Assembly (NCBI GenBank): GCA_913056495.1
Contig: CAJXMO010000012.1
Coordinates: forward strand, 62,001-126,000
Direction: 5' to 3'
Source of the DNA: an uncultured Alteromonadaceae bacterium
GTDB lineage: Bacteria > Pseudomonadota > Gammaproteobacteria > Enterobacterales > Alteromonadaceae
DNA length: 64,000 bases
The notes beneath the pieces are model-generated. The model was not told the DNA's origin, searched no databases, and was given only the letters and a program-made list of their open reading frames with translations. Every line of letters begins with the position of its first letter. Position 1 is the first letter of the stretch. Positions 1 to 7,886 of this stretch are shown here, piece by piece. A program made the translations under genes and the position numbers.

Positions 1-371
1 CGAATGAAATCATCAAGCTTCGCGACGAAATCATAAGGGTCCTTGCTGGTAAACGGTTCAGTAATAACGTGATTCATCCTGCCAGAAAAGTCGACTACAG
101 AGATCTCCATCCATCCCGGCTGAACCGTCGCTCCGATGGTATACCCGCCTTGAGGAGATATTTCCAAAGGCACCATGGGTCGCCCGCGGCTAGTTGCTTC
201 TTCGCGGACTTCTCTTTCTCTAACAAGCGATAAAGAAGTCAGTTCTTTGGAAATAGAGGTCATTTTTGAATTTGTCAGGCTAAGTGCCTGCGCGATTTCA
301 ATTCGACTTGCAGATCGTACTCTGCGTAAATACCACAGAACACGACGTTGAATATCAGATAATTGCTGCAT
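1..371 (-). CDS. ROK-family transcriptional regulator, N-terminal part (cut by window start)
   Basis: Reading leftward from an ATG at 369-371 the frame stays open to base 1. The first ~65 residues form a winged helix-turn-helix (IEIAQALSLTNSKMTSISKE), followed by the linker GRPMVPLEISPQGGYTIGA that in ROK proteins leads into the sugar-kinase-like ATPase fold. This layout is typical of NagC/XylR-type regulators, which bind DNA and sense a sugar or sugar phosphate. Only about 123 codons are visible, so ligand and targets cannot be judged. It faces away from the IS remnants at 636-1852. The ROK call is good for the N-terminus, but I cannot see the kinase-like core. Confidence 0.75.
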   Translation of the reverse strand, partial: MQQLSDIQRRVLWYLRRVRSASRIEIAQALSLTNSKMTSISKELTSLSLVREREVREEATSRGRPMVPLEISPQGGYTIGATVQPGWMEISVVDFSGRMNHVITEPFTSKDPYDFVAKLDDFI

Positions 372-635
372 AGCTTTCAGATAAGGGATAACGTAATTTT
401 TGGTTAGTTTAATGGTATTCTAAACTGCGAGTCAAAACTTTAACCAACTCGAAAGCTGTAACATAGTTGCTCGTATTGCGTTGACTTCTGTCGAAACTAA
501 GGAAACTACTAATAAGTCCCGCAATTTAGCGCTCGATTAAACCGATGCACGACCTGCGTGATTTTTGAACTTCAATTTTGCGATTAAGACCAATATATCG
601 CTGTTTCAGGCCGAACTTCGGGTTATTCCCGGAAT
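372..635. other. Intergenic stretch with no recognised feature
   Basis: Between the ROK-type regulator start and the IS5-type fragment I see no coding region, strong hairpin or clear insertion-sequence end. It presumably holds the regulator promoter and the decayed terminus of the IS5-like element. Confidence 0.4.
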
Positions 636-1187
636 TCAGACAGATCTTGGCTGTCGTCGCAACATCTGGTCTACTTTAAACAGGTTCGCCAAGGTGAATA
701 GCATGGCTAACTGTGAATCATTTTTCATCATCCCTTTAGAGCGTGCTTTGATAAAGCCGAACTGACATTTGATGAGCCGGAACGGGTGTTCTACCTTAGC
801 CCTAATGCTGGCTTTTAAATATTCGATGTTAATGGCGGTTTTATTCTTGCGGGGATGCTTCTTCATCGCTCGAACTTTGCCGGGACGCTCTGCTATCAGC
901 CATTCCACGTTAGTGTCTTTCAGCTCTTCGCGTTTTTCTGCGCCTTGATAACCAGCATCGCCAGAGATGAATTCCTCATCACCGTGTAGCAGATTTTTCA
1001 ACTGGTTCAGATCATGTTCGTTGGCTGCTGTGGCCACCAGCGTATGGGTGAGACCACTCTTTGCATCCACGCCAATATGAGCTTTCATACCGAAGTGCCA
1101 TTGATTGACCGTTTTGAATAATTTGCGAGTCAGTTTGTGTTTCTCCAGCAAGTGCCGGAAGTTCAGTAACCGTCGGCTAAAGCACAC
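636..1187 (-). pseudogene. IS5-family transposase remnant with internal deletion
   Basis: The 183-residue product matches the C-terminal two thirds of IS5-family DDE transposases: [13 protein letters not shown], then [24 protein letters not shown] (second catalytic Asp region) and [13 protein letters not shown] (Glu region). In intact relatives about 45 residues, including the first catalytic Asp in a motif like LVDATII, separate the TVN and NQWHFG segments. Here [10 protein letters not shown] is fused directly, so an in-frame deletion removed the first catalytic residue. The N-terminal third is also missing upstream of about 1170, where the IS66-type genes begin. The protein should be inactive. 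The open frame makes this look like an intact short gene, but it is a fragment. Confidence 0.85.
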
Positions 1188-1244
1188 CTAAACATTTATT
1201 TTATATTCGCTAAGCTCATTTCTTTTTAATAACAGGAGTGAGTT

Positions 1245-1547
1245 ATGCAAACCAATCGGACACAACAATGGCTAGATTTAATTCGTCTGCAACCAGGCTC
1301 TGGTTTAAACATAAAAGATTTTTGCCAGCAAAATAACTTAGCAACGTCCACTTTTTATAAGTATCGCAAACAATTAACTGCCCAATCTAGTTTCAGCAAA
1401 CTGACTATTCAAACGGAACAAACCCGTTTGCAAGAAATCGTTGAGCCTGCCCATATCACACTGACTTTGCAGGTTGGAGAATTAAAGTTGCCGGGTTCAA
1501 CCTCTGCACAGTATTTGTCTGATTTGATTAGAGGTTTAGTTAAATGA
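1245..1547 (+). CDS. tnpA: IS66-family accessory protein TnpA
   Basis: This 100-residue protein has the helix-turn-helix layout of IS66 TnpA (OrfA): WLDLIRLQPGSGLNIKDFC, then LATSTFYKYRKQL, followed by a short tail with a beta-hairpin (LQVGELKLPGSTSAQYL). IS66 elements normally carry tnpA-tnpB-tnpC, where TnpC is the DDE transposase. A GGAG ribosome-binding site lies just before the ATG (aacaggagtgagttatg). Its stop overlaps the next start (ATGA at 1544-1547), the usual IS66 arrangement. Length looks complete, but without tnpC it cannot mobilise itself. Confidence 0.85.
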   Translation: MQTNRTQQWLDLIRLQPGSGLNIKDFCQQNNLATSTFYKYRKQLTAQSSFSKLTIQTEQTRLQEIVEPAHITLTLQVGELKLPGSTSAQYLSDLIRGLVK

Positions 1548-1852
1548 AAATGTTTGTTGAACCCAGTGACATTTACCTGCACCGCCCAGTGGTGGACTTT
1601 CGAAAATCGATTAATGGCTTGGCTAATATTGTTATCTCTGAAATGAATTTAAATGTGATGTCCGGTGCATTGTTTATCTTCTGCAATAAAAGCAAAGATA
1701 AACTCAAAATCCTTTATTGGAATAAAACAGGCTTTGCTTTGTGGCATAAGCGATTAGAAAACAATAAGTTTAAATGGCCGAATACCGAGCATGAAAACCA
1801 GCTTATTTTATCTGAGCAACTGTTTAGAGCTTTTTATTATTGTAAATATTGA
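1544..1852 (+). pseudogene. tnpB: IS66-family TnpB, C-terminus frameshifted
   Basis: The first ~90 residues are a good match to IS66 TnpB (OrfB): MFVEPSDIYLHRPVVDFRKS, SGALFIFCNKSKDKLKILYW, TGFALWHKRLE, FKWP. Family members end with a motif of the type LTEQQLxWLLxGFDIxAMRPH. Here the frame ends early as LSEQLFRAFYYCKY, while the +1 frame just downstream reads NIEAIRLLHLL, which resembles the lost tail. A single-base indel near 1830-1840 is therefore likely. tnpC is absent downstream. It is translationally coupled to tnpA by an ATGA overlap. Confidence 0.75.
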
Positions 1853-2218
1853 GGCGATAAGACTACTTCACCTCCTCCCAGCCGAAGGCCTGCTGCTGGC
1901 ACACAGCTGAAATTAGTTACTGGTTTGAATCGGCTCGCATCAGTAATTTCAAAAATAAGTGTATTTCAGATCTTGTATAGTTTGTGGTGTAAACCACCAG
2001 GTGTCAGGCTTGCTGACGCGATAAAATATGGCTCACAATTAAATAGATACTGGCTGTTTTGAGCGAAAAAGCCCGGTCGTTCTAACTCACTTTTGGACAT
2101 AAACAATTGAGAGCCGACCAGCGGCTCTGTGCCAGGAGCGGAAGTTAAAGCGTGTATTATCAATATCTGCTAGCTGGTGATAAGCAGCCGTTTATACGAG
2201 TCAAATTTTTGCATGTTT
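1853..2218. other. Intergenic remnant region after the IS66 genes
   Basis: No gene is supported here. The first bases continue the frameshifted tnpB tail. A 7-bp hairpin (AGAGCCG/CGGCTCT) lies at about 2110-2128. One leftward open frame of 65 codons (1966-2163) has no recognisable domain or ribosome-binding site and is not called. The stretch looks like decayed mobile DNA. Confidence 0.4.
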
Positions 2219-2303
2219 GGTAGGTTGGCTAAGCCAGAGGCGCACTCAACATTTTGAATGTTCAATTATATTGTTGGGATTCACTTCCTTTGAACCTACC
2301 TAC
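2219..2303 (-). repeat. ~85-bp MITE-like dispersed repeat, copy 1
   Basis: The outer arms are complementary (GGTAGGTT at 2219-2226, AACCTACC at 2292-2299), with an internal hairpin AACATTTTGAATGTT. Read on the minus strand it aligns with 4556-4641: shared blocks are GTAGGTT, CCAACAATAT, AAATGTT, CGCCT, GGCT and GCCAACCTAC in the same order. No transposase is inside, so it would need to be moved by an outside enzyme, or it is a dispersed intergenic repeat. It lies nine bases beyond the stop of the HNH gene. Confidence 0.75.
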
Positions 2304-2311
2304 GCGGAAGA

Positions 2312-2968
2312 CTAAAAATCAATTACATCATCCAGCTGTTGACTTAAAAAACTATCCGATAGCACATGCCACCTCCAAAAAACAGAAAATGGATAATGTG
2401 ACTTTATCATTTCTGCTAACCTATTTTTAGCTAATGCTTTCTCAGCAGGCGTATATTTTTTCTTTTTTAACGTTAATCTATAATGCTGAAACTCAACATG
2501 TAGCTCAAACAACTTATCCATAAGTACAACTCTGGTTATACCCCTCAACGGTGTATTTTTTTCGTTGTAACATCTATTCAACAACTCCACGGTGTTATCA
2601 GCCTGTGGACTATTAATTTGAGCTGTAACTTCGATATCAGCGTCAGGGCAGCTAGGTAATAGGCACTTAATTCCTCTAAGAACATCAATATTTACATCAC
2701 AACAATCAAGGAGGTTAGTATGCCTCGTGCCTTTTATGCTATTACAACGACCACAAGAGTAATAAAGATTATCCCAGTCATATTTTTTTGTTTCATCTCC
2801 CATGTGAGGATCAAAATGTTCTATTTCGGGATCCGCAAGTTCATCTTGCTCACACAAGTAACACTTTCCGTAAAACATAGGTTCTAAAACGTCTATTACA
2901 TCTTGTGCGTTATACTGGTTTCTATTGAGGCTTGCTGGTGCAGGAGCCACCCTTTCCACGTTGAACAC
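2312..2968 (-). CDS. PtuB-like HNH endonuclease (Septu-type defence candidate)
   Basis: A 218-residue HNH-fold protein. Two zinc-binding CxxC pairs at C36/C39 and C72/C75 frame the motif EIEHFDPH (residues 48-55), and YYSCGRCNSIKG closes the fold. This arrangement matches the HNH proteins paired with ATPases in Septu systems and in retron-associated PtuAB pairs. The C-terminal half (about 120-218) is helical and basic with no motif I recognise. It starts at a GTG whose first G is the last base of the ATPase stop codon (TAGTG), a one-base overlap that couples translation of the two genes. Expected role: cleavage of nucleic acid once the partner ATPase is triggered by phage infection. Function is inferred from domains and pairing; no activity can be read from sequence. 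Confidence 0.78.
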   Translation of the reverse strand: MFNVERVAPAPASLNRNQYNAQDVIDVLEPMFYGKCYLCEQDELADPEIEHFDPHMGDETKKYDWDNLYYSCGRCNSIKGTRHTNLLDCCDVNIDVLRGIKCLLPSCPDADIEVTAQINSPQADNTVELLNRCYNEKNTPLRGITRVVLMDKLFELHVEFQHYRLTLKKKKYTPAEKALAKNRLAEMIKSHYPFSVFWRWHVLSDSFLSQQLDDVIDF

Positions 2969-4425
2969 TAATCTTCATCCATGTCTGCTAAAACATTAAC
3001 CGCCTTTAAATAGAACGATTTCTCTCTATTATTTAACATATCTGATAAAGGTTCTATTTCATTAATTAACTGTTCTAATCTAGAGCGCTCTATTCTTTCA
3101 GAATTTGTAATTTCAGAAAGCTCAGAAATCCTATTTTCCAATAGTAGTGATGTTGGCTTAATCCCCAAAACCCCCTCTAAAACAGCAGAATATGAGTAAA
3201 ATGATAGATCTTCATCCATTTGTGAATTTTTTTCCATATCAAAAATAACAGCATTGTCACCTGACATCAGAACAAAAGGAGAGTGAGTGGACACTATAAA
3301 TTGCACATTTGGGAATAGAGACGAAAGAAAAGGTAAAACCTTCCTTTGAAGAGACACATGTAAGTGAACATCTATTTCATCAATAATCACATAACCAGCT
3401 ATAGAGTTAGGCGAATAATCAGAGACTTCGGTTTGCATCAATAACTCAACAAAAACCTTGAGTATTGCAGCATAGCCTGACGATAAATCCCTAAATGAAA
3501 ACGGTTCTTTACCTTCCTGTTTTATTTCATAGTTAAGAGTATCATCATTAAATTCAATATCCGTAGAATCATCATCTAAGAGTACTCTTAAGGATTTTAC
3601 AAATTGAGCTTTCCATTTTTTCAACTCTTCTGTTACAGAGCTATCATTTTTCTTTTCTCTTAAAGCACTTTTGACCTCCCAATTAGCCAAAAATCTTTCT
3701 ATAAGGGAACCTGCATTAGAGTTCTTACCTTTCTTTGACTGTGCTTTTATTTGGTTTCTTTCTTGCTCCAATGAGCCAATGTTTTGTACTGGTTGAAAAG
3801 ATGAAACTCTATTTGCTGCAAAAAATAAAACTAGTTCTAAATTATCTTCTATATTGAGTTCATCAACCTCATAACTAATATCAATTCTTTTAACAATATT
3901 TCCTTTTGAATTTTGTTGCTTAAATGACAAATATTGTTCGAGCTGCCGCCTTTGCTGTTCTTCTTGATTTTTAAACCGTTTCTGCTGTTGCTCAATTTGA
4001 GCTTGCAGGGTTTTAGGATCAATATTTTTTTGACAATTCTCAAGTTGTTTTTCTTGTTGATCGATACTTCTTAGAATGTGAGCCTTTTGACTTGGATTTG
4101 ACTCCAATTGAGCATTCAAACGTTCTAGTGTACGTGTAATATTTTCAATGGCTTTTTGTATATTACTTTTATTGTGTTCGAAGTTAACTTTAATATTTTC
4201 TATATTTTTATCTAAAGAAGCTTTCTGAATATCTTGGTTTTTTAAGTATGCTAGATATTTAGTTTTATAATTTTTAGCATTACTTAAAACAGTGAAAATG
4301 GTATCAAGTAACTGAGTTTTACCACTGCCATTTTTACCTGTAATAATTAAATCATTTTTATTGAGTGTGATATCAATTGATTTTTCAGTAAAAGGAATAA
4401 TTCCATTTATCTTTTGAACGTACAT
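2968..4425 (-). CDS. PtuA-like AAA/SMC-type ATPase (Septu-type defence candidate)
   Basis: A 485-residue ATPase of the ABC/SMC-like class. Walker A GKNGSGKT is at residues 30-37, preceded by a short strand-rich N-terminus. A Gln/Lys-rich coiled coil spans about 65-185 (for example NQEEQQRRQLEQYLSF). The second lobe has a signature-like LSSGYAAIL, Walker B VIIDEIDVHLH and an H-loop IVSTHSPF. The division by a coiled coil and the DExDVHLH Walker B are typical of the ATPases in Septu, retron Ec78 and OLD-like defence modules. It lacks a Toprim domain, which argues against OLD. It is followed with a one-base overlap by the HNH gene. Local composition is much more AT-rich than its neighbours (26 G/C among the 120 bases 4141-4260 by hand count), consistent with horizontal acquisition. 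Confidence 0.78.
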   Translation of the reverse strand: MYVQKINGIIPFTEKSIDITLNKNDLIITGKNGSGKTQLLDTIFTVLSNAKNYKTKYLAYLKNQDIQKASLDKNIENIKVNFEHNKSNIQKAIENITRTLERLNAQLESNPSQKAHILRSIDQQEKQLENCQKNIDPKTLQAQIEQQQKRFKNQEEQQRRQLEQYLSFKQQNSKGNIVKRIDISYEVDELNIEDNLELVLFFAANRVSSFQPVQNIGSLEQERNQIKAQSKKGKNSNAGSLIERFLANWEVKSALREKKNDSSVTEELKKWKAQFVKSLRVLLDDDSTDIEFNDDTLNYEIKQEGKEPFSFRDLSSGYAAILKVFVELLMQTEVSDYSPNSIAGYVIIDEIDVHLHVSLQRKVLPFLSSLFPNVQFIVSTHSPFVLMSGDNAVIFDMEKNSQMDEDLSFYSYSAVLEGVLGIKPTSLLLENRISELSEITNSERIERSRLEQLINEIEPLSDMLNNREKSFYLKAVNVLADMDED

Positions 4426-4555
4426 TAATAATCCCTAGAAGTTGAAAATTTTTTAAATCAATAGTTTTTGTGAGAAAATATTAGCTTTTTTTAGGTTAAC
4501 TTAAAAGGTATTTTATCTTTCATTTTTTACCTTTAAAAGGCCAGAGCAAGCCCGT
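4426..4555. promoter_or_regulatory. Upstream region of the PtuAB-like operon
   Basis: A strongly AT-rich stretch before the ATPase start. Read leftward, an AGGGAT Shine-Dalgarno-like sequence lies 7 bases before the ATG. No reverse transcriptase, msr/msd-like RNA or regulator gene fits here, so the pair seems to be a stand-alone two-gene system. I could not settle on one promoter among several AT-rich candidates. Confidence 0.35.
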
Positions 4556-4641
4556 GTAGGTTGAGCTGAACTAAGGTAACTCCAACAATATTATTTAACA
4601 ATGCCAAATGTTAAGATTCGCCTAGGCTCGTGCCAACCTAC
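4556..4641 (+). repeat. ~85-bp MITE-like dispersed repeat, copy 2
   Basis: Terminal arms GTAGGTTG (4556-4563) and CAACCTAC (4634-4641) are perfect inverted repeats. The interior CCAACAATATTATTTAACA and AAATGTTAAG matches copy 1 at 2219-2303 read on the other strand. Together the two copies bracket the ATPase/HNH pair in opposite orientation. An open frame starting at 4601 runs over this and the following repeats and is not a real gene. Confidence 0.75.
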
Positions 4642-4696
4642 TCAATATTCATCAAAATGCGAAAGATACAAAACGTTTCCTAATCGCTCAGAACGA

Positions 4697-4937
4697 AGAT
4701 TTAAACGGTTCCAGAACCCGACAGGTTACCACGCAGAGCGTGGGAACCAGCAGCATATGAGGATATTTAGGTTGCGTAAATGTCTGCAATTCGCTCATTT
4801 GCGACGCTCGACTAAACTCGTTTTGGGGCAAAAGTAAGTTAGAGGCGAACGCCCGAAAATGATACAAACAGGTTTATTTAATCGCCAATCCGATCGCTGA
4901 CACGCAACCTTTTGGTGGCTTACGCGCCCACGGCGCT
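4697..4937 (+). repeat. Composite dispersed repeat, copy A
   Basis: Three blocks recur in the same order in the other intergenic region at 39397-39581 on the opposite strand: 4697-4719 (agatttaaacggttccagaa..., 21 of 23 bases shared), the hairpin GGTTaCCACGC-aga-GCGTGGGAACC at 4724-4748, and GGTGGCTTACGCGCCCACGG... at 4914-4937 (24 of 24 shared). Spacers between the blocks differ between copies. No coding capacity. Confidence 0.75.
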
Positions 4938-5028
4938 AAACCACCCTACACCACCAACATCCACACTAATACCCACACACGGCTGGTGTTCAACTGACGC
5001 GGGATAAACCCGCTGCTACATCATCCAT

Positions 5029-5056
5029 AAAATAAAAAAGGCGCCGTAGCGCCTTT
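5029..5056 (-). terminator. Rho-independent terminator of glmS
   Basis: Immediately after the glmS stop on the minus strand is the hairpin AAAGGCGC-tacg-GCGCCTTT followed by a T-rich run (TTTTTTATTTT). Stem is 8 bp, loop 4. Confidence 0.85.
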
Positions 5057-5058
5057 AT

Positions 5059-6888
5059 TTATTCCACTGTGACCGATTTGGCTAGGTTCCTTGGTTGGTC
5101 AACGTCTGTGCCTTTAATAACGGCAACATGGTATGACAGGAGTTGCAGCGGAATCGTATAAACAATAGGGGCAATTATGTCTTCGGTTGGCACCACACTG
5201 ATCACTTTTTGGGTATTGTCGCTTTCAAATTTTGCGTCTTTATCAGCAAATACATAAAGTACACTGCCGCGCGCACGAACCTCTTCAACGTTTGAATGCA
5301 GTTTTTCTAATAATTCATTATTAGGTGCAACTACAATCACCGGCATTTCAGCATCAATCAGAGCAATTGGGCCATGTTTTAATTCACCGGCGGCATAGGC
5401 TTCAGCATGAATATATGAGATTTCTTTTAGCTTTAATGCACCTTCCATTGCGATAGGATATTGATCGCCACGGCCTAAAAACAGTGCATGTTGTTTGTCG
5501 GCAAATTCAACCGCTAAACTTTCAATTTCTGCATTGGCTAATAACGCACTTTCTATTTTAGCGGGTAATTGCATTAATGCAGAAGCAATATCTAATTCGG
5601 TTTCAGCAGTGAGGCCTTTGTGTTTACCTATGGTTAAGCCTAATAATAAAAGTGAAACCAATTGAGTGGTAAAGGCTTTGGTTGAGGCAACGCCAATTTC
5701 AGTACCGGCGCGGGTCATAAAGTTAAAGTCGGATTCACGGACCAGTGATGATCCCATCACATTGCAAATGGTCAGCGATGATAAATAACCTTGCTCTTTA
5801 GCTAAACGCAATGCAGCTAGGGTATCGGCCGTTTCACCCGATTGGGAAATAGAGACAAATAGGCTGCCGTCGTGTACATAAAATTTGCGGTAGCGAAATT
5901 CTGAAGCGATTTCGACACTACAGCTAACGTTAGCATATTGTTCAAACCAGTATTTGGCGACCATGCCGGCATGATAACTGGTGCCACAGGCGACTATAGT
6001 AATATGGTTAATTTTAGGAATGACGTCTTCAAAACCGGTTCCAAAAATACCCGGTTCGATACCGGATGCAGAAATACGACCTTCAAGCGTTTGACGCACG
6101 CAGGTTGGCTGCTCAAAGATTTCTTTCATCATATAGTGGCGATATTCGCCTTTGTCGGCAGAATCTGCTTTGGCGTCAACCAAGTTGATTTTGCGCTCAA
6201 CCAGCTCACCACTTTTATCAAATATTTCAACTGTTTTACGACTGATGCGAGCAACATCACCTTCTTCTAAATAGATAAACCGGCTGGTGACAGGTAATAA
6301 CGCCAGTTGGTCAGAAGCCACAAAATTTTCGCCAATGCCTAAACCAATCACCAAAGGGCTACCGGAACGGGCGACAACCATCTCGTCCTGATTTTGTTTA
6401 TCGATAATGGCGGTACCATAGGCACCGGTAACCGTTTTTGCCGCTTTTTGCACAGCCGATAATAAATCAAGCCCTGAATCTAATAGCTGGTGAATCAGGT
6501 GAGTTAATACTTCGGTATCCGTATCTGAGTTAAACTGATAACCTTGTTCGGTCAGTTCGGCTTTAAGCTCGCGGTAATTTTCAATAATGCCATTGTGAAC
6601 TACGGCAATTCTGTCTTGTGACATATGTGGATGCGCATTGCGCTCTGTTGGTTCGCCATGGGTTGCCCAGCGAGTATGTGCAATACCTGAACCACCCGCT
6701 AAAAAATTATCGGCCAGACTATCGCTTAAGTTTTTAACTTTACCGACCCGGCGAATTCGCTGTAGTTCGCCACTTTGGATCACGGCTAAGCCAGCAGAGT
6801 CATAGCCTCTGTATTCCAGGCGGCGTAAGCCTTCCAATAAAATTTCAGCAACATCTCTTTGTGCAACAGCACCAACAATTCCACACAT
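5059..6888 (-). CDS. glmS: Glutamine--fructose-6-phosphate aminotransferase GlmS
   Basis: Converts fructose-6-phosphate and glutamine to glucosamine-6-phosphate, the first step to UDP-GlcNAc for peptidoglycan and LPS. The 609-residue length is standard. Cys2 of [18 protein letters not shown] is the glutaminase nucleophile after Met removal. [12 protein letters not shown] and [18 protein letters not shown] belong to the N-terminal class II amidotransferase domain (to about 225). Two SIS isomerase domains follow ([47 protein letters not shown]). The C-terminus LAKSVTVE is the conserved tail. It lies 22 bp after a DeoR-type regulator gene, likely in one transcript, and ends in a strong terminator. 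Confidence 0.97.
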   Translation of the reverse strand: MCGIVGAVAQRDVAEILLEGLRRLEYRGYDSAGLAVIQSGELQRIRRVGKVKNLSDSLADNFLAGGSGIAHTRWATHGEPTERNAHPHMSQDRIAVVHNGIIENYRELKAELTEQGYQFNSDTDTEVLTHLIHQLLDSGLDLLSAVQKAAKTVTGAYGTAIIDKQNQDEMVVARSGSPLVIGLGIGENFVASDQLALLPVTSRFIYLEEGDVARISRKTVEIFDKSGELVERKINLVDAKADSADKGEYRHYMMKEIFEQPTCVRQTLEGRISASGIEPGIFGTGFEDVIPKINHITIVACGTSYHAGMVAKYWFEQYANVSCSVEIASEFRYRKFYVHDGSLFVSISQSGETADTLAALRLAKEQGYLSSLTICNVMGSSLVRESDFNFMTRAGTEIGVASTKAFTTQLVSLLLLGLTIGKHKGLTAETELDIASALMQLPAKIESALLANAEIESLAVEFADKQHALFLGRGDQYPIAMEGALKLKEISYIHAEAYAAGELKHGPIALIDAEMPVIVVAPNNELLEKLHSNVEEVRARGSVLYVFADKDAKFESDNTQKVISVVPTEDIIAPIVYTIPLQLLSYHVAVIKGTDVDQPRNLAKSVTVE

Positions 6889-6910
6889 AATTTTTCCTTA
6901 ATACTGCTTG

Positions 6911-7675
6911 TTATAATTTTACGATATCAACAATCACATCTAGCTGTTCAATTTGTTTAACGGCTGCTGCAGTGATACCTGAGTCTGTAACTATCCGGGT
7001 GATCTGTTCCCAGTTTAGTTCTAAGTTTGGAATACGGCGACCGATTTTGTCGGATTCAACCATGACAATAACTTCTCTGGCTTGTGCAGCCATTACCCGG
7101 CTTAAGCCAATGAGTTCGTTAAAAGTTGTAGTACCGCGCTCTAAATCAATGCCGTCAGCACCAATAAATAACTGGTCAAAGTCATATGATCTCAGCACTT
7201 GTTCGGCCACCTGGCCCTGAAAACTTTCAGAATGAGGATCCCAGGTGCCACCAGTCATTAATATTGTCGGTTCATTTTCAAGCTCTCTGAGCTGGTTGGC
7301 AACATCGAGTGCATTGGTCATCACAATCAAACCACGTTTTTGATTAAGATACGGAATTAAACTGGCGGTGGTACGGCCGCTATCGATTAAAATGCGATTA
7401 TGTTCTCGAATGCATTCTGCGGCTTTTTCTGCAATTGCCTGTTTTGCAGGAGAGACAGATTTCTCTGCATCTGAAATCACTTCTTTTGGTAGGGGAACCG
7501 CACCGCCATAGCGCCTCAATAGCAAGCCACTTTTTTCCAGCGCTGCTAAATCTTTTCGGATCGTAACGACCGAAGTTTCAAACCGTTCAGATAGTGCATC
7601 AACACTCACTTCACCTTGTTCGTTAACAAGAGAGTGAATAATATGACGCCTTTGTTGAGTATTTCGTTTAGACAT
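6911..7675 (-). CDS. DeoR/GlpR-family transcriptional regulator
   Basis: A 254-residue DeoR-type repressor. The N-terminal HTH (residues ~5-60, VDALSERFETSVVTIRKDL, LLLRRYGGA) matches the DeoR signature. The C-terminal sensor domain (~75-250) has the sugar-phosphate isomerase-like motifs ILIDSGRTTASL, MTNALDVANQL and FIGADGIDLERGTTTFNE. DeoR proteins usually sense a phosphorylated sugar. Its position 22 bp upstream of glmS suggests control of, or response to, amino-sugar flux, as seen in related Alteromonadales where such a gene sits next to glmS. Target and ligand are inferred only from location. Confidence 0.9.
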   Translation of the reverse strand: MSKRNTQQRRHIIHSLVNEQGEVSVDALSERFETSVVTIRKDLAALEKSGLLLRRYGGAVPLPKEVISDAEKSVSPAKQAIAEKAAECIREHNRILIDSGRTTASLIPYLNQKRGLIVMTNALDVANQLRELENEPTILMTGGTWDPHSESFQGQVAEQVLRSYDFDQLFIGADGIDLERGTTTFNELIGLSRVMAAQAREVIVMVESDKIGRRIPNLELNWEQITRIVTDSGITAAAVKQIEQLDVIVDIVKL

Positions 7676-7886
7676 CTTTCGATTATAACTTATAAGTTTC
7701 GATTTGAAAGTTAAAACGAAATTTAACCAGATATATAAAAGGTCTGCAAGCTAATAATGTGAGATTGCGTAAACAAGCCAAGCATTATCAATGGCCACCT
7801 ACCAGTTAACCACAAGATACCCTCACAACTTATACAGATTTTCAACAGACTTACCCACAGGCAAAAAAAACAGAACCCTCTTGCCT

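Noticed and set aside
565-765. Open frame opposite the IS5-type transposase 3' end
   Set aside because: It is antisense to the transposase fragment, whose own sequence is clearly family-like.
1966-2163. Leftward open frame of 65 codons next to the IS66 remnant
   Set aside because: No recognisable domain, no ribosome-binding site, and decayed mobile DNA around it.
2312-4555. Retron carrying PtuAB
   Set aside because: No reverse transcriptase gene and no room for one; no msr/msd-like structure seen upstream.
4601-4837. Open frame of 78 codons upstream of the ATPase
   Set aside because: It runs across the MITE-like repeat and the composite repeat, has no ribosome-binding site and no protein-like composition.
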